Positions 44,306 through 52,795 of a stretch of 64,000 bases of DNA are shown one piece after another (the stretch's first letter is position 1; each line of letters starts with the position of its first letter). The stretch spans positions 124,001 through 188,000 of the forward strand of contig NZ_JBDVNC010000022.1 of assembly GCF_039969785.1 (NCBI RefSeq), in the 5' to 3' direction. The stretch comes from Shimia sp039969785. Its GTDB lineage: Bacteria > Pseudomonadota > Alphaproteobacteria > Rhodobacterales > Rhodobacteraceae. Position numbers and translations under genes: made by a program. The notes beneath the pieces were generated by a model. It did no database searches. It saw nothing but the letters and a program-made list of their open reading frames with translations, and had not been told where the DNA came from.

Positions 44306-44832
44306 TTACCCGCCGGTTTCAGAAAGAGGATGCTGCGTCTTCGGCGATTTACTCTGACTGTGAAACCTATCGCTATGCGCTGACCCGCATCTGGGAACCG
44401 AGCGGCAAACGTGTGCTGTTCATCATGCTGAACCCTTCAAAAGCCACAGAACGGCAGAACGATCCCACCATTGAACGTTGTGAACGGCGCGCACGTGCAC
44501 TTGGGTTTGGAGCATTCCGGGCGGTCAATATCTTTGGCTTGCGGGAAACCGATCCGCGCAAGCTGCGCGTGCATCCTCAGCCCGTGGGGCCGGACAATGA
44601 TACAGTTATTGCAGAAAGCTGCCTTTGGGCGGATACCATCATCGCCGCGTGGGGCGCACATGGCGATCATCACCGGCGCGGTTACGACATGCGCGATGTT
44701 TTGCGCACCACACAGCGCCCGATTCATCACCTTGGCCTCACCAAACACGGCCACCCGCGCCACCCGCTTTACATCGCCTATGCCCAAACTCCGGCGCTCT
44801 GGAATCTGGACGATGCAACCGATCCACGTTAA
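44302..44832 (+). CDS. DUF1643 domain protein
   Basis: 176 residues, translationally coupled to truB by an ATGA overlap. The DUF1643 signature is LFIMLNPSKATERQNDPTIERCE (shown in part), then RAVNIFGLRETDPRKL, TIIAAWGAHG and HHLGLTKHGHPRHPLYIA. The family is widespread as a single small protein with no established function. Confidence 0.9.
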   Translation: MITRRFQKEDAASSAIYSDCETYRYALTRIWEPSGKRVLFIMLNPSKATERQNDPTIERCERRARALGFGAFRAVNIFGLRETDPRKLRVHPQPVGPDNDTVIAESCLWADTIIAAWGAHGDHHRRGYDMRDVLRTTQRPIHHLGLTKHGHPRHPLYIAYAQTPALWNLDDATDPR

Positions 44833-44910
44833 CCACTGACGCCGTCAAAGATTGCCTAAATACCGGATTCGTGCGGTAATACCCGTGGGTAAGTGTGGAG
44901 TAATGGTGCG

Positions 44911-45966
44911 ATGTTTTTTCTCGCGGGAATTTTGGGCCTGATGGCCGGAGCAGCGGCATTTGTTGCAATTGACGGTTCTGACGACGGTGAGGATGCACCC
45001 TCAGAAGAACAGGAAACCTCCGTAGAAATCGCGACCACGACAGACATTCTAGAGCCATCGGAGCAACCGGATACCGTCGATCCGGCACCTGCGGAAGTCG
45101 TCGAAGGCGATGGTGGCACATCTGACGACCCAGACCTTCGCGCCACTCATGGCGGTGTCGGCAACGATATTCTGTCAGGCACGGAGACTTCCGATTTCAT
45201 CTTTGGCGGCGCCGGAAACGATCAAATCAACGGCTATGGCGGCGACGACACGCTGTCGGGCGATGACGGGCAGGACGACATGCATGGCGCCGAAGGTGAC
45301 GATACATTGTCAGGCGGTCAGGGCGACGATGTTCTGCACGGCGAAGATGGCATGGATGTGCTGCGCGGTGATGACGGCAACGACAGCCTGTTCGGGCATA
45401 TGCAATCGGACGACTTGCAGGGTGGTGCCGGGGATGACTCGCTGATGGGTGGCAGCGATGATGATACGTTGTCCGGGGGCAGCGGCAATGATGCGCTGCA
45501 TGGCGGACATGACTACGATTACCTTAATGGTGACGCCGGGCAGGACACCTTGTTTGGTGGATTTGGCGACGATGTCGTCAATGGCCTTACCCCGGCAGAC
45601 GCCGCTGACGATTCCGACTTTCTGAACGGTGGAGACGGCGAAGACACCCTGATTGGCGGGCGCGGCGACATTCTGAGCGGCGGCGAAGATGGCGATGCAT
45701 TCATGCTTGGCGAATGGGATCAGGCCGGCGATGTGCTGACGGTTATGGACTTCAACCCGACACAAGACAGTCTGGTGCTGCTGTATGAAGACACCGGAAG
45801 CGACCCGAACGTGACAATAGAACCTGACACAGACACCGACGACGCGGTGCGGGTTTTTGTGAATGGAACCGAGCTTGCGTTGGTGCATGGTGGCTCTGGG
45901 CTTAACCCGACAGACATCGCGCTGATGCCGCAGACCAGCCCGGGCGCCGAAGTGCTGCACGTCTAA
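44911..45966 (+). CDS. Membrane-anchored RTX-type calcium-binding repeat protein
   Basis: 351 residues from ATG 44911 (GGAG ten bases upstream). It has one N-terminal hydrophobic segment (FFLAGILGLMAGAAAFVA), then a very acidic linker, then about fourteen glycine-aspartate nonapeptide repeats of GGxGxDxLx type (e.g. GGAGNDQINGYGGDDTLSG, GGQGDDVLHGEDGMD). Residues 280-351 form a non-repeat beta domain. RTX repeats bind calcium as a parallel beta roll. Classic RTX proteins leave by type I secretion; here the N-terminal anchor is unusual and no TolC/ABC exporter is nearby. Function unknown. Confidence 0.85.
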   Translation: MFFLAGILGLMAGAAAFVAIDGSDDGEDAPSEEQETSVEIATTTDILEPSEQPDTVDPAPAEVVEGDGGTSDDPDLRATHGGVGNDILSGTETSDFIFGGAGNDQINGYGGDDTLSGDDGQDDMHGAEGDDTLSGGQGDDVLHGEDGMDVLRGDDGNDSLFGHMQSDDLQGGAGDDSLMGGSDDDTLSGGSGNDALHGGHDYDYLNGDAGQDTLFGGFGDDVVNGLTPADAADDSDFLNGGDGEDTLIGGRGDILSGGEDGDAFMLGEWDQAGDVLTVMDFNPTQDSLVLLYEDTGSDPNVTIEPDTDTDDAVRVFVNGTELALVHGGSGLNPTDIALMPQTSPGAEVLHV

Positions 45967-46031
45967 CAAACCCGCGCAACGCGTTCCGCTCTTTCCTTTC
46001 GACGAAATTTCTCTTATATGCGCCCATCTGC

Positions 46032-46046
46032 TCAGAGAATCTCTGA
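46032..46046 (+). promoter_or_regulatory. Short palindrome in rpsO leader
   Basis: TCAGAG-AAT-CTCTGA is a perfect inverted repeat 73 bases before the rpsO start. It may be part of the leader structure; S15 represses its own mRNA in other bacteria, but the known structures are not conserved and I cannot show it here. Confidence 0.35.
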
Positions 46047-46118
46047 CAGATTTCTCCACGGACCCTGCTGGACGACATCCCGGCTTGTGCCCTTAACCTT
46101 CAACGCAAGGAGACCCCG

Positions 46119-46388
46119 ATGTCGATTACTGCAGAAGACAAAGCACGCGTAATGAGCGAATTCGCAACCAAAGAAGGCGACACAGGTTCGCCCGAAGTTC
46201 AGGTTGCCATTCTGACCTCGCGCATCAATACCCTGACCGAGCACTTCAAAACCCACAAAAAAGACAACCACGGTCGCCGTGGTCTGTTGAAGATGGTTGC
46301 TCAGCGCCGCAAGTTGCTGGACTACCTGAAAGGCAAAGAAGAAGCCCGTTATCAGGACCTGATCAAACGCTTGGGCATCCGCCGCTAA
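46119..46388 (+). CDS. rpsO: 30S ribosomal protein S15
   Basis: 89 residues, the standard length. FATKEGDTGSPEVQVAILTS, LTEHFKTHKKDNHGRRGL and KLLDYLKGKEEARYQDLI are S15 hallmarks, including the H-x-x-D-x-H-x-R-R-G-L rRNA contact. AAGGAG precedes ATG 46119. A clear rho-independent terminator follows. It is separated from pnp by a minus-strand GDSL gene. Confidence 0.98.
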   Translation: MSITAEDKARVMSEFATKEGDTGSPEVQVAILTSRINTLTEHFKTHKKDNHGRRGLLKMVAQRRKLLDYLKGKEEARYQDLIKRLGIRR

Positions 46389-46412
46389 GCCACGTTCAGA
46401 CAGTTATTCAAA

Positions 46413-46445
46413 GAAACGCCCGCTCAATCGAGCGGGCGTTTTCTT
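46413..46445 (+). terminator. Rho-independent terminator of rpsO
   Basis: AAACGCCCGCTC (46413-46424), loop AATC, GAGCGGGCGTTT (46429-46440), followed by TTCTTTT. A perfect 12-bp stem 25 bases after the rpsO stop. Confidence 0.9.
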
Positions 46446-46476
46446 TTGTCAGGTCGTGTGAAGGAAAGCGGCAGCG

Positions 46477-47241
46477 TTAGTTGGCCGCTGTTTCCAACAC
46501 GGGCTGTTCCGCTGCCTTAATCACGGCTGCCACACGTTGTCCAATCTCGCGGCTGCCTTTGACGGACGGGTGGATCATATCCATCGCATGATAAGACCGG
46601 TCTCCGGTTGGCACCATATCGGCCAGCGACACAAAGTGCATTTCAGGAATGATATCCGCCAGCTTGGAAATCCGGGCCTCCAGCGCGTCACCATCGTCAC
46701 GGCAGCCTTCGATTGGCGACCATGCGCCGGGGCTGCGCAAATATCCGACATACACAATCTGCACGCCTGTTTTACGCAAGCTGTCCACCATGTGCGGGAT
46801 TGCGCCCTTGCGACCATCCGCCGAGATCATCCGGTCCATCCGGTTGTCACAGGCGCCACATCCGCAACCCATCCACAAATCGTTACCGCCGCCATTCAGC
46901 ACAACCCAATCCCAGTCACCCTTGCGGTACTGATTGGCGATCTTCATGCCCATCGCGCCGGAAATTGGCAGCTTGTAAATCACCCGCGCCCCGCTGATCG
47001 AATGGTTTGAAACCGGCTCGTTCAGCTCCCGCGCCACGGAATCGGCAATCGATCCGCCGGTCATTGTGTGCCACGCCATCAAACTGTCGCCCATCGCCAA
47101 AATCCGCGGCGTTGCATTGCGGCTGACCTCTGGTGTCGACATTGCCGACATCGCAGGCGCAGTTTCATTGCGGGAAACGGTATTGGAACAACCTGCCACA
47201 GACAGAATTGCCAAAGCACAAATGGTAAAAAGAGTTTTCAT
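46477..47241 (-). CDS. SGNH/GDSL-family hydrolase, lipoprotein
   Basis: 254 residues from ATG 47241; the frame runs on upstream but MKTLFTICALAILSVAGC is a lipoprotein signal with lipobox VAGC. Blocks of the SGNH fold: AMGDSLMAWH (block I, Ser), NGGGNDLWMG (block III, G-x-N-D) and DMIHPSVKG (block V, D-x-x-H). An unusual Cys cluster CGCGACDNR follows block III and may form disulfides. It likely acts as a periplasmic esterase, possibly on cell-wall or polysaccharide acyl groups. It stands alone on the minus strand between rpsO and pnp. Confidence 0.85.
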   Translation of the reverse strand: MKTLFTICALAILSVAGCSNTVSRNETAPAMSAMSTPEVSRNATPRILAMGDSLMAWHTMTGGSIADSVARELNEPVSNHSISGARVIYKLPISGAMGMKIANQYRKGDWDWVVLNGGGNDLWMGCGCGACDNRMDRMISADGRKGAIPHMVDSLRKTGVQIVYVGYLRSPGAWSPIEGCRDDGDALEARISKLADIIPEMHFVSLADMVPTGDRSYHAMDMIHPSVKGSREIGQRVAAVIKAAEQPVLETAAN

Positions 47242-47626
47242 GTATCGACTGCTCTCAACATTGGGGGCGTCGCCTCGTGACGCGGTTCTTATTTTTGCCA
47301 AACCCATTGCCCCCAACGGTCCGACCCTTAGACACAGTATTGCCCCATTTCTGACAAATTGCCACAATTTCGTCGTAAACAATCTGTTGCCAGAACGAAG
47401 ATGGCCAAGATATCGGCCCTATTCATGCACGAACACCCCCCTTTTCGACATCCAAAAAACCCTATTTCCAAAGGGGGTAATTTCCTATATGGCCCGATGA
47501 TCTGAGACGATGTGCCCTGACCCTCGCACGCGGATCAACGATGAAGAGGGGTCGGCGGCAATGGGGCCGCCATTGAAACGGGAGACCCGGGATACGCCTG
47601 GGAGTGCTCCCAACTAGGAAAAATTG
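47242..47626 (+). other. 385-bp gap upstream of pnp with leader hairpin
   Basis: No coding ORF is convincing here. The pnp leader side contains a stem GGCGGC (47554-47559), loop AATGGG, GCCGCC (47566-47571), followed by further G/C-rich inverted segments. In other bacteria the pnp leader is folded and cut by RNase III with autoregulation by PNPase; whether this hairpin serves that role is inference. The region around 47400-47480 is AT-richer and probably holds the promoters. Confidence 0.5.
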
Positions 47627-49771
47627 ATGTTTGATGTAACGACAAAAAGCATGCAGTGGGGCGAAGAAACGCTCACACTGGAAACGGGTAAAGTTGCCCG
47701 TCAGGCCGACGGCTGTGTAATCGCCACTTTGGGCGAAACATCCGTGATGGCCGCAGTGACCTTTGCGAAGGCGCCGAAACCCGGTTTCGACTTCTTTCCG
47801 CTGACGGTTCACTACCAAGAAAAATACTACGCTGCTGGTAAAGTACCCGGCGGCTTTTTCAAACGCGAAGCACGTCCAACTGAAAAAGAGACGCTGACCG
47901 CACGTTTGATCGACCGCCCGATTCGCCCCTTGTTCGTCCCCGGCTTCAAAAACGAAGTTCTGGTGATGTGCACCGTGCTCAGCCACGATCTGGTCAACGA
48001 CCCTGACATGGTTGCGATGATCGCCGCTTCGGCCGCGCTGACCATTTCCGGCGCTCCGTTTATGGGCCCGATTGCTGGTGCGCGCGTTGGTTTTGAAGAT
48101 GGCGCATACGTTCTGAACCCAACCGTCGACGACATGCAGGACCTGCGCAACAATCCTGACCAGCGTCTGGACCTTGTTGTTGCCGGCACCAAAGACGCCG
48201 TGATGATGGTTGAATCCGAAGCTTACGAGCTGGACGAAGCCGAAATGCTGGGTGCCGTGAAATTCGCCCACGAACAGATCCAGCCAGTGATCGACCTGAT
48301 CATTGATCTGGCCGAAGACGCGGCGAAAGAGCCGTTCGACTTCCAGGCACCAGATTACAGCGATCTGTACGAAGCCGTAAAAGCTGCCGGTGAAGAGAAA
48401 ATGCGCGCTGCATTTGCTTTGACGGACAAGCAGGAACGCACCGCAGCTGTATCTGCAGCACGTGACGCGATCAAAGAAGCGCTGAACGAAGACCAGCTGG
48501 CAGACAGCAACCTCGGTTCGGCCCTGAAAAAGCTCGAAGCAGGCATCCTGCGCGGCGACGTTGTTAAAACCGGTACACGCATCGACGGTCGTAAAACCGA
48601 CGAAGTGCGTGACATCGTGTGTGAAACTGGCCTGCTGCCACGGACCCATGGTTCTGCCCTGTTCACCCGTGGTGAAACACAGGGTCTGGTTGTGACCACA
48701 TTGGGCACCGGCGACGATGAACAGATCATCGACGCGCTGCACGGCAACTTCCGTTCTAACTTCCTGCTGCACTATAACTTCCCACCCTATTCGGTTGGTG
48801 AAGCTGGTCGCGTGGGCCCTCCCGGTCGTCGTGAAGTAGGCCACGGTAAACTGGCATGGCGCGCGCTTCAGGCGGTTCTGCCTGCTGCGACTGACTTCCC
48901 CTACACACTGCGTGTTGTATCGGAAATCACCGAATCCAACGGCTCTTCGTCGATGGCTTCTGTCTGCGGCGGCTCGCTGTCGATGATGGACGCAGGTGTG
49001 CCTCTGAAAAACGCCGTTGCCGGTGTGGCCATGGGTCTGATCCTGGAAGACGACGGTTCATATGCAATCCTGACCGACATCCTGGGTGACGAAGATCACC
49101 TGGGTGACATGGACTTCAAAGTGGCAGGTACCGAAAACGGCATCACGTCGCTACAGATGGACATCAAAGTTGCAGGCATCACACCAGAAATCATGGAGAA
49201 AGCCCTGGCTCAGGCCAAGGACGGACGCATGCACATTCTGGGTGAGATGAACAAATCGATCACTGGCGCTGCTGACTTCTCTGTGCACGCGCCACGAATC
49301 GAAACTATGCAGGTTCCAACTGACAAGATCCGTGAAGTGATCGGCTCGGGTGGTAAAGTGATCCGCGAAATCGTCGAAGTGTCGGGCGCCAAGGTCGACA
49401 TCAATGACGATGGCATCATCAAGATCGCGTCGCCAAATGGTGACTCGATCCAGAAAGCCTATGACATGATCCACGCAATTGTGGCCGAACCCGAAGTGGG
49501 TCAGGTCTACAACGGTAAAGTGGTCAAGATCGTAGACTTCGGTGCGTTCGTGAACTTCTTTGGCAAGCGCGACGGTCTGGTGCACGTTTCCCAGATCGAA
49601 AACCGCCGCCTGAACCATCCTTCGGATGTTCTCAAAGAAGGTCAGGAAGTAAAAGTTAAACTTCTGGGCTTTGACGACCGTGGCAAGGTACGCCTGTCGA
49701 TGAAAATCGTCGATCAGGAAACCGGCGAAGAAATCCCTCAGCAGCCACGTGAGAAAAAGAGCGAGGACTAA
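47627..49771 (+). CDS. pnp: Polyribonucleotide nucleotidyltransferase (PNPase)
   Basis: 714 residues from ATG 47627 with AGGA seven bases upstream; an adjacent TTG at 47624 is less likely. Two RNase PH domains (DGCVIATLGETSVMAAVTFA; LPRTHGSALFTRGETQGLV), an alpha-helical linker, KH (KIREVIGSGGKVIREIVEVS shown in part) and S1 (GQVYNGKVVKIVDFGAFVNFF shown in part) domains, in the expected order. It degrades RNA phosphorolytically in the degradosome. It carries its own terminator. Confidence 0.98.
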   Translation: MFDVTTKSMQWGEETLTLETGKVARQADGCVIATLGETSVMAAVTFAKAPKPGFDFFPLTVHYQEKYYAAGKVPGGFFKREARPTEKETLTARLIDRPIRPLFVPGFKNEVLVMCTVLSHDLVNDPDMVAMIAASAALTISGAPFMGPIAGARVGFEDGAYVLNPTVDDMQDLRNNPDQRLDLVVAGTKDAVMMVESEAYELDEAEMLGAVKFAHEQIQPVIDLIIDLAEDAAKEPFDFQAPDYSDLYEAVKAAGEEKMRAAFALTDKQERTAAVSAARDAIKEALNEDQLADSNLGSALKKLEAGILRGDVVKTGTRIDGRKTDEVRDIVCETGLLPRTHGSALFTRGETQGLVVTTLGTGDDEQIIDALHGNFRSNFLLHYNFPPYSVGEAGRVGPPGRREVGHGKLAWRALQAVLPAATDFPYTLRVVSEITESNGSSSMASVCGGSLSMMDAGVPLKNAVAGVAMGLILEDDGSYAILTDILGDEDHLGDMDFKVAGTENGITSLQMDIKVAGITPEIMEKALAQAKDGRMHILGEMNKSITGAADFSVHAPRIETMQVPTDKIREVIGSGGKVIREIVEVSGAKVDINDDGIIKIASPNGDSIQKAYDMIHAIVAEPEVGQVYNGKVVKIVDFGAFVNFFGKRDGLVHVSQIENRRLNHPSDVLKEGQEVKVKLLGFDDRGKVRLSMKIVDQETGEEIPQQPREKKSED

Positions 49772-49800
49772 ACCTCTCTTTCGATCACATTCGATCAAAA

Positions 49801-49828
49801 CCCCGGCAGTAACCTGCCGGGGTTTTTT
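49801..49828 (+). terminator. Rho-independent terminator of pnp
   Basis: CCCCGGCAG (49801-49809), loop TAAC, CTGCCGGGG (49814-49822), then TTTTTT. A textbook terminator 29 bases after the stop. Confidence 0.92.
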
Positions 49829-49902
49829 GATTCCACTGACTCTGCCGATGATTGTGTTAGGCTGAATATGAGTATGACTCACATCTTTGACGGAGACCTA
49901 AA

Positions 49903-50790
49903 ATGCAACGTAAAAAAGCCAGTGATTTTGATCCGCATATTCTTGAGCTTTATGACGGTTACGTCCACGGCAAGCTGACCAAGCGCGAATTCCTGCGCGG
50001 AGCTGCTCAGTATACCGCCGCCGGGGTCGGGGCCGCCGCAATCCTGCAAAGCCTGCAGCCCAATTACGCGCTCGCACAACAGGTTGCCCCTGACGATTCC
50101 TCGATTGAAACGATGATTGCGGAATATGAAAGCCCGGAGGGCCACGGCACAATCAAGGGGTTGATGGCAAAACCCGCAGGCGCAACCGGCAAACTGCCCG
50201 CCGTGCTGGTCGTACACGAAAACCGCGGCCTGAACCCCTATATAGAAGATGTGGTCCGTCGCACTGCCAAGGCCGGTTTCCTCGCGTTTGGCCCAGACGG
50301 GCTGACCCCGCTTGGCGGCTATCCGGGCACCGATGACGAAGGCCGGACCATGCAGAAAGAACTGGACCGCGCCAAACTAATGGCCGATTTCTTTGCTGCC
50401 TTTGAATATTTGGTGAACCATGATAGTTCGACCGGCAAAGTGGGCGCCGTCGGCTTTTGCTATGGCGGCGGCGTATGCAATGCGCTCGCGGTGGCCTATC
50501 CCAATATGGGCGCCTCGGTGCCGTTCTATGGCCGCCAACCATCAGCTGAGGACGTGCCCGCCATTCAGGCCCCGCTGTTGATCCACTATGGTGCGCTGGA
50601 CAAGCGCATCAATGCAGGCTGGTCCGCATATGAAACCGCGCTTAAGGACAATGGCAAATCCTATGAGACCCATATCTATGAGGACGCCAACCACGGGTTC
50701 CACAACGACACGACACCCCGCTATGACGAGGCCGCAGCCACTCTGGCCTGGGACCGCACAATTGCTCATTTCTCCAAACATCTGAGCTGA
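49903..50790 (+). CDS. Dienelactone hydrolase-family protein, exported
   Basis: 295 residues. An N-terminal extension contains LTKREFLRGAAQYTAAGVGA, which looks like a Tat-type signal with K-R in place of R-R, followed by a cleavage region near YALAQQ. The DLH fold carries the catalytic Cys in GFCYGGG, the Asp in YGALDKRI and the His in DANHGFHND. Such carboxymethylenebutenolidase relatives hydrolyse various esters and lactones; a specific substrate cannot be given. It stands 131 bp after pnp with a separate hairpin after it. Confidence 0.88.
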   Translation: MQRKKASDFDPHILELYDGYVHGKLTKREFLRGAAQYTAAGVGAAAILQSLQPNYALAQQVAPDDSSIETMIAEYESPEGHGTIKGLMAKPAGATGKLPAVLVVHENRGLNPYIEDVVRRTAKAGFLAFGPDGLTPLGGYPGTDDEGRTMQKELDRAKLMADFFAAFEYLVNHDSSTGKVGAVGFCYGGGVCNALAVAYPNMGASVPFYGRQPSAEDVPAIQAPLLIHYGALDKRINAGWSAYETALKDNGKSYETHIYEDANHGFHNDTTPRYDEAAATLAWDRTIAHFSKHLS

Positions 50791-50797
50791 TCTTACC

Positions 50798-50820
50798 GAC
50801 CCCGCGGCCAACGCGGGGTC
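50798..50820 (+). terminator. Hairpin after the dienelactone hydrolase gene
   Basis: GACCCCGCG (50798-50806) pairs with CGCGGGGTC (50812-50820) across five bases, eight bases after the stop. No U run. Confidence 0.7.
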
Positions 50821-50919
50821 GCATGTATCCGACGCACCCTGCATATGGGCAAAAAATGCGTCCAGTTTCTGTGGGCCGCCGTATACTCGGAAACACCCGG
50901 TCCAAAGAAAGCGCGCCTC

Positions 50920-51837
50920 ATGCACCCTCGATTGTCATCCTTCCCAAAACCCGGCTCGCTTTTGGCCGTGATCTCAGGTCTTGGCCTGATGCTGGCCGCA
51001 AGCTGTGCAATATCCGACGACGCCGGTCCCGCCATTGGCGACGGCGTGAATGACCTGCCGATTTTTGACGCGCATATTCACTACAAGGAACCTGCATGGG
51101 GGCCTTACCCGGTGGCCAGCGTCATCGAAATGATGGATCGCAACGGTGTGGCCATGGGCCTTGTGTCCTCAACACCCGACGAAGGCACGATAATGCTCTG
51201 GGAATACGCGCCCAACCGGATCGTTCCAGAGCTGCGCCCGTATCACGGCGACTATGGGTCGCAAAACTGGACCCGCATGCAGGATATGAACAAATATCTC
51301 AAAGGGCGGCTGGACAAGTATCCGCACGAGGGCATCGGAGAATTCCACATCCACCGGCTCAACACCGACGATGCGCCGCTGTTTCGCGAGATCATTCAGA
51401 TGGCAAAACAGCGCGATATCTTCCTGCATGTGCATTCCGGCACCGAACCCATCCGCTGGCTTTACTCTCTGGACCCGGACGTCAAGATTATCTGGGCCCA
51501 TGCCGGACTTGGGGAAAAAGCGACCAACGTGCATGAGCTGATGTCCGATTACCCCGCGCTTCTGGCGGATACCTCGCTCAGGGAATACGCCATTTTGGGC
51601 GGCGGCGGCGCACTGGACCCGCAATGGCGCGAAATCCTGTTCGATTTTCAGGATCGGCTGATGGTGGGCAGCGACACTTGGGTCAATGGCCAGTGGGACA
51701 ATTACGACGAGATCATCGCATCCAACCGGCGTTGGTTGTCCCAATTGCCGCGCGAAGTGGCGGAAAAAATAGCGTACCGCAACGCAGAACGCGCCTTTGG
51801 TCGCAAGATTTCAATGGAACAGATAGGAACGCGGTAA
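50920..51837 (+). CDS. Amidohydrolase-type metal-dependent hydrolase, exported
   Basis: 305 residues from ATG 50920. A signal segment (LLAVISGLGLMLAASC) ends in Cys and could be a lipoprotein signal, though the lipobox AASC is weak at -3. The TIM-barrel amidohydrolase core shows IFDAHIHYKEPAWG (metal His pair), EGIGEFHIHRL, IFLHVHSGTEP, IIWAHAGLG and MVGSDTWVNGQW, a set matching amidohydrolase-2 family proteins. The substrate is unknown. Convergent with the peroxiredoxin gene. Confidence 0.82.
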   Translation: MHPRLSSFPKPGSLLAVISGLGLMLAASCAISDDAGPAIGDGVNDLPIFDAHIHYKEPAWGPYPVASVIEMMDRNGVAMGLVSSTPDEGTIMLWEYAPNRIVPELRPYHGDYGSQNWTRMQDMNKYLKGRLDKYPHEGIGEFHIHRLNTDDAPLFREIIQMAKQRDIFLHVHSGTEPIRWLYSLDPDVKIIWAHAGLGEKATNVHELMSDYPALLADTSLREYAILGGGGALDPQWREILFDFQDRLMVGSDTWVNGQWDNYDEIIASNRRWLSQLPREVAEKIAYRNAERAFGRKISMEQIGTR

Positions 51838-51838
51838 C

Positions 51839-51869
51839 CGGTCAGCACGTGATGGCCACGCGCTGACCG
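51839..51869. terminator. Hairpin between convergent amidohydrolase and peroxiredoxin genes
   Basis: CGGTCAGC at 51839-51846 pairs with GCTGACCG at 51862-51869. It lies between the two stops and likely serves both genes. Confidence 0.62.
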
Positions 51870-51877
51870 ACACGGGA

Positions 51878-52531
51878 TTATGCAGGCAGCTTGGTCATAC
51901 GCAGATATGGGAAATGCGTGGTAAACTCGCCGTATTTCGCCTTGGCATCGTCATCGCTCACAGCCACCGGGATCACCACATCACCGCCGGGTGTCCAGTT
52001 CGCTGGTGTTGCGACATTCTCTTTGGCCGCAGTCTGCAATCCGTCCAGCGCGCGCAAAACTTCGGCAAAGTTGCGTCCAACATTCATCGGATACGTCATC
52101 GACAGCTTCAACTGTTTGTCTGGTCCAATGATAAACACGGTACGCACGGTTGCGCTGTCTGCCGGGGTACGTCCGTCCGGCAAATACGCCTCGGCTGGCA
52201 ACATGTCGAAGGCTTTGGAGACTTCCAGCCCTTCATCCGCGACAATCGGGAACCCGGCCGACGTGCCAGCATAAGTTTCGATATCGCCCTTCCAGCCCTT
52301 GTGATCTTCGACCCCATCCACCGAAACACCAATTACCTTGGTGTTGCGCGCGGCCCATTCATCGGCCAACTGCGCCACAGCGCCAAATTCGGTGGTGCAG
52401 ACAGGGGTGAAGTCTTTGGGATGCGAAAATAGGATTGCCCAGCCATCCCCGATCCAGTCGTGAAATGTAATTGTGCCCTGATCCGTTTCAGCCGTGAAAT
52501 TCGGAACAGTGTCATTGATTCGAAGGCCCAT
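51878..52531 (-). CDS. 1-Cys peroxiredoxin (Prx6 type)
   Basis: 217 residues. FSHPKDFTPVCTTEFGAVA carries the peroxidatic Cys in T-P-V-C-T-T-E, the Prx6 form. PFAD-type downstream features include GVSVDGVEDHKGW, PIVADEGLEVSKAFDML and a C-terminal arm with PYLRMTK. No resolving Cys is seen, so it is a 1-Cys enzyme that removes peroxides. ATG 52531 has GGGAGA upstream. Divergent from the aldehyde dehydrogenase, with a 264-bp gap. Confidence 0.95.
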   Translation of the reverse strand: MGLRINDTVPNFTAETDQGTITFHDWIGDGWAILFSHPKDFTPVCTTEFGAVAQLADEWAARNTKVIGVSVDGVEDHKGWKGDIETYAGTSAGFPIVADEGLEVSKAFDMLPAEAYLPDGRTPADSATVRTVFIIGPDKQLKLSMTYPMNVGRNFAEVLRALDGLQTAAKENVATPANWTPGGDVVIPVAVSDDDAKAKYGEFTTHFPYLRMTKLPA

Positions 52532-52795
52532 AGGTTTTCTCCCTTAAGTGATCCCAGAGTGTCTTGTTTCTTCAGATATGACGTCTGAATAAAATGCATA
52601 GTGTCTGCGCACAAAAAACCGCCCGAAACACGGAGGCACGCAATACAACGATCCCCAGACTACAGGTGTCTCGACTGAGTTCCAGCCTTTGTGTGACACA
52701 AATGATCTGATCAAACCCCAAGTGACGGTGCGTGACACCACTTGCGGCGTAGAAATCTCGCTGACACAGTGTTCACAGATTTTACGGAGAGCACC

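Noticed and set aside
47462..48844. Minus-strand 460-codon ORF
   Set aside because: Antisense to pnp, which is unambiguous.
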